From NCBI GenBank assembly GCA_022410635.1, contig JAJVDF010000161.1, positions 2,067,729 through 2,131,728 of the forward strand: a stretch of DNA of 64,000 nucleotides. The letters run 5' to 3'. This DNA is from Tretioscincus oriximinensis (taxonomy: Eukaryota > Chordata > Lepidosauria > Squamata > Gymnophthalmidae). Position numbers and translations under genes: made by a program. Below, one piece after another: positions 62,458 to 64,000 of the stretch; position 1 is the stretch's first letter, and each line of letters starts with the position of its first letter. The notes beneath the pieces were generated by a model that saw only the letters and a program-made list of their open reading frames with translations, ran no database searches and was not told the DNA's origin.

Positions 62458-62777
62458 GTATCTAATTACTCAGACAGAGTTGAAAACATAGGAAAGTGGT
62501 TTTTAGAATAAATGGGGGAAAGAGCAGTACACGTAAGAATGGAATTTGGGCACAATNAAAATGCTGAATTCCTAACATGATTTACAGTATACTGTTCATT
62601 TGCCACTTTCAAAGTTATCAAAGTAAATAGGATTCATTTGTACACTAAGGCTGTAGTTAAAAATGGGGGAGGGGGACTCTGAAACTATTCAATTTTGTTG
62701 ATGATGTTGTTGTTATCTATGCTCACCTAATTCCTGGTTCTCGCACTTCCTTTCTTCTCCTACTATGCTTACCTTAG
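62458..62777 (+). other. CNTN4: Intron E-F of CNTN4 (320 bp)
   Basis: A short intron splitting FnIII domain 1 in phase 1, with donor GTATCT and acceptor TTACCTTAG. No repeat is visible. Confidence 0.9.
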
Positions 62778-62927
62778 TGCCTGATATCATTGATGGAAAT
62801 ACCTTCACAGCAACTGTAGTGGGTTTAAACCCATGGGTTGAATATGAATTCCGGGTTGTTGCTGCAAGTCTTATTGGGATCGGTGAGCCAAGCAAACCGT
62901 CAGAGAAACGTAGAACTGAAGAGGCGC
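62778..62927 (+). CDS. CNTN4: Contactin-4 internal exon F: second half of FnIII domain 1
   Basis: This exon completes the first FnIII repeat. The acceptor is TTACCTTAG and the donor is a perfect GTAAGT at 62928. The frame reads [43 protein letters not shown] and [19 protein letters not shown] is the FnIII E-F region with the core Tyr. EKRRTEEA at the domain edge is a feature I associate with contactin-4. The exon is 150 nt with phase 1 at both ends; exons E and F together give 309 nt (103 codons), one FnIII repeat. The remaining FnIII repeats and the GPI-attachment signal must lie beyond 64000. Confidence 0.95.
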
Positions 62928-64000
62928 GTAAGTAATAAACATCCATATATGCAAACAAACAAAAAATACAGCTAGCAATCAGCAAAAATTGTCCAGCCAA
63001 ATAAGAAAAAAACTATTCAGTAGAATAGGGTTTATTGATGTGAACATATTGAATATGGGTTATTATAGGGCTGCCTAATAAAAGCAGGACAGCTCTGCTA
63101 CAATATAAAAAGGAAGCAAATTCAGCAAGTGTAGCTTATAATGCCAGCAGCACCTGCTAAAACTGATTGTTTTTTGTTATATTCCTATTAAAGATGTAAC
63201 ATTAGTGTTTTGCTTTTATCTGGTATCCTAAAGTTCTATTTCTTCTTTCTGAAGCAATGAGAGTGAAAATGTGAGCAGCTGTTATCTTCTGGAATATTAT
63301 CATGGAGTTGATACCAAATATCAAAGGGAAAGAAACATAAGCTACATCTATTAAATATTGAATACAGTCTACAAACAACATGTAATTTAAGCACAATAAA
63401 GGATAAACTCTATAAAGTTTATAAAATTGGCAACTTTGAGTCAGAGCTTAATCTATGATGACTCACACTACAATAACAGTAAAATCTCTTAGAGACCAAA
63501 TTTAAATGTGGTGACCACTAACAGAGTTTTGAGTTAAAAAATAATTATTGAAAAGGGTGGCATGGTAGCCAAGAATTAGTACAGTACATACCAGAAAGCC
63601 GGGAATGTCCCAGATTTGGGGACAAAAATATTGTCCCGTCCNGGTTTAGTAAAGTTAAGTAAAAATCCCAGATTTATAAATTCCCCAATGCATAAAGCAA
63701 AGGGAAATCGTAGGANGAGGCTGACGGCAGCAGGAGCAGGTTCCTGCGCTCCAAAAGCTTCCTGGGTCCTGGAAAGACCCTTGGAGCATGCTCTAGCTGC
63801 TCCTCTTGCAGGAGGCGGGGTTTGGGCCTCCTATAAGGCAGAGCGCACCTTGCCTCCTTTGCTCTGTGTGTGCATGCCCATGTTCGTGTGTGTGCATCCC
63901 GGTTTTGGACACTTTGATTATGGCAACCCTACCAAGAAGCATGATTTAATGCAGCAGGCATTAAAATTACAATGATGAAAAAAGTTGCAACAACTTTCAA
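62928..64000 (+). other. CNTN4: 5' part of the intron after exon F
   Basis: Begins with a perfect GTAAGT donor and runs off the window. The first 650 bases are ordinary AT-rich intron. A GC-rich block of repeat-like character occupies 63585-63935. Confidence 0.8.
63585..63935. repeat. GC-rich repeat-like block
   Basis: From ACATACCAGAAAGCCGGGAA to TATGGCAACCCTACC. The right end is the complement of GGTAGGGTTGCCA, which also occurs at 14485-14497, suggesting a shared element terminus. It includes a GC-rich core (63720-63860) and a TGTGTG-type stretch. Not identified. Confidence 0.4.

Noticed and set aside
1..64000. A new multi-gene or defence-type system
   Set aside because: Apart from the contactin exons, all coding similarity is to dead retroelements; no operon-like clusters or other gene families are present.

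Overview
The window is vertebrate nuclear DNA, most likely from a squamate reptile (lizard or snake). It holds one recognisable gene: six internal coding exons of a contactin, best matched to CNTN4 (BIG-2), all on the + strand. The exons occupy under 1.5% of the bases and the rest is large AT-rich introns. The squamate reading rests on the repeat mix: BovB (RTE) LINE pieces on both strands, a dead R4-type LINE with a restriction-like endonuclease domain, many CR1-like LINE 3' ends on both strands, L2-like LINE ends with (AAAT)n tails, and a tRNA-derived SINE with a (CTT)n tail. I cannot name a genus. Scattered single Ns show draft-quality consensus.

Gene layout: exon A 470-620 and exon B 26011-26138 together encode the fifth Ig domain. 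Exon C 48517-48692 and exon D 53123-53243 encode the sixth Ig domain. Exon E 62299-62457 and exon F 62778-62927 encode the first fibronectin type III domain. All twelve splice junctions are AG/GT and the phases chain without a break (1-2, 2-1, 1-0, 0-1, 1-1, 1-1), giving 885 nt or 295 codons. Introns are 25.4, 22.4, 4.4, 9.1 and 0.3 kb. The gene continues beyond both ends: Ig1-4 lie upstream, FnIII 2-4 and the GPI signal downstream.

Intron layout: intron A-B is the most repeat-rich. It has a palindromic Tc1/mariner-like element (2.0 kb), a 54-unit GAA tract in a SINE tail (3.7 kb), CR1 copies (4.2-9.4 kb), a TIR element with internal 135-bp repeats (11.4 kb), the R4-type LINE with a TAA tail (11.8-13.3 kb), antisense BovB (19.6-20.5 kb), a second type of palindromic element (22.1 kb) and a hAT-like element (25.5 kb). 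Intron B-C carries a further copy of that palindrome (26.5 kb), the best-preserved TIR element (29.1-29.5 kb), antisense L2-like LINEs and SINEs (31.7-37.0 kb), CR1 ends, and a sense BovB end (44.2 kb). Introns C-D and D-E hold antisense CR1, a SINE, a GC-rich patch (53.9-54.4 kb) and a hairpin-bearing insertion flanked by 12-bp repeats (57.1 kb).

I found no second gene, structural RNA, CRISPR array or operon, and nothing that supports a new multi-gene system. The most useful leads are the small foldback and TIR elements, the long GAA tract within a transcribed intron, a tandem CAGCAG acceptor at exon D, and a few repeat-free stretches that could be conserved non-coding elements.
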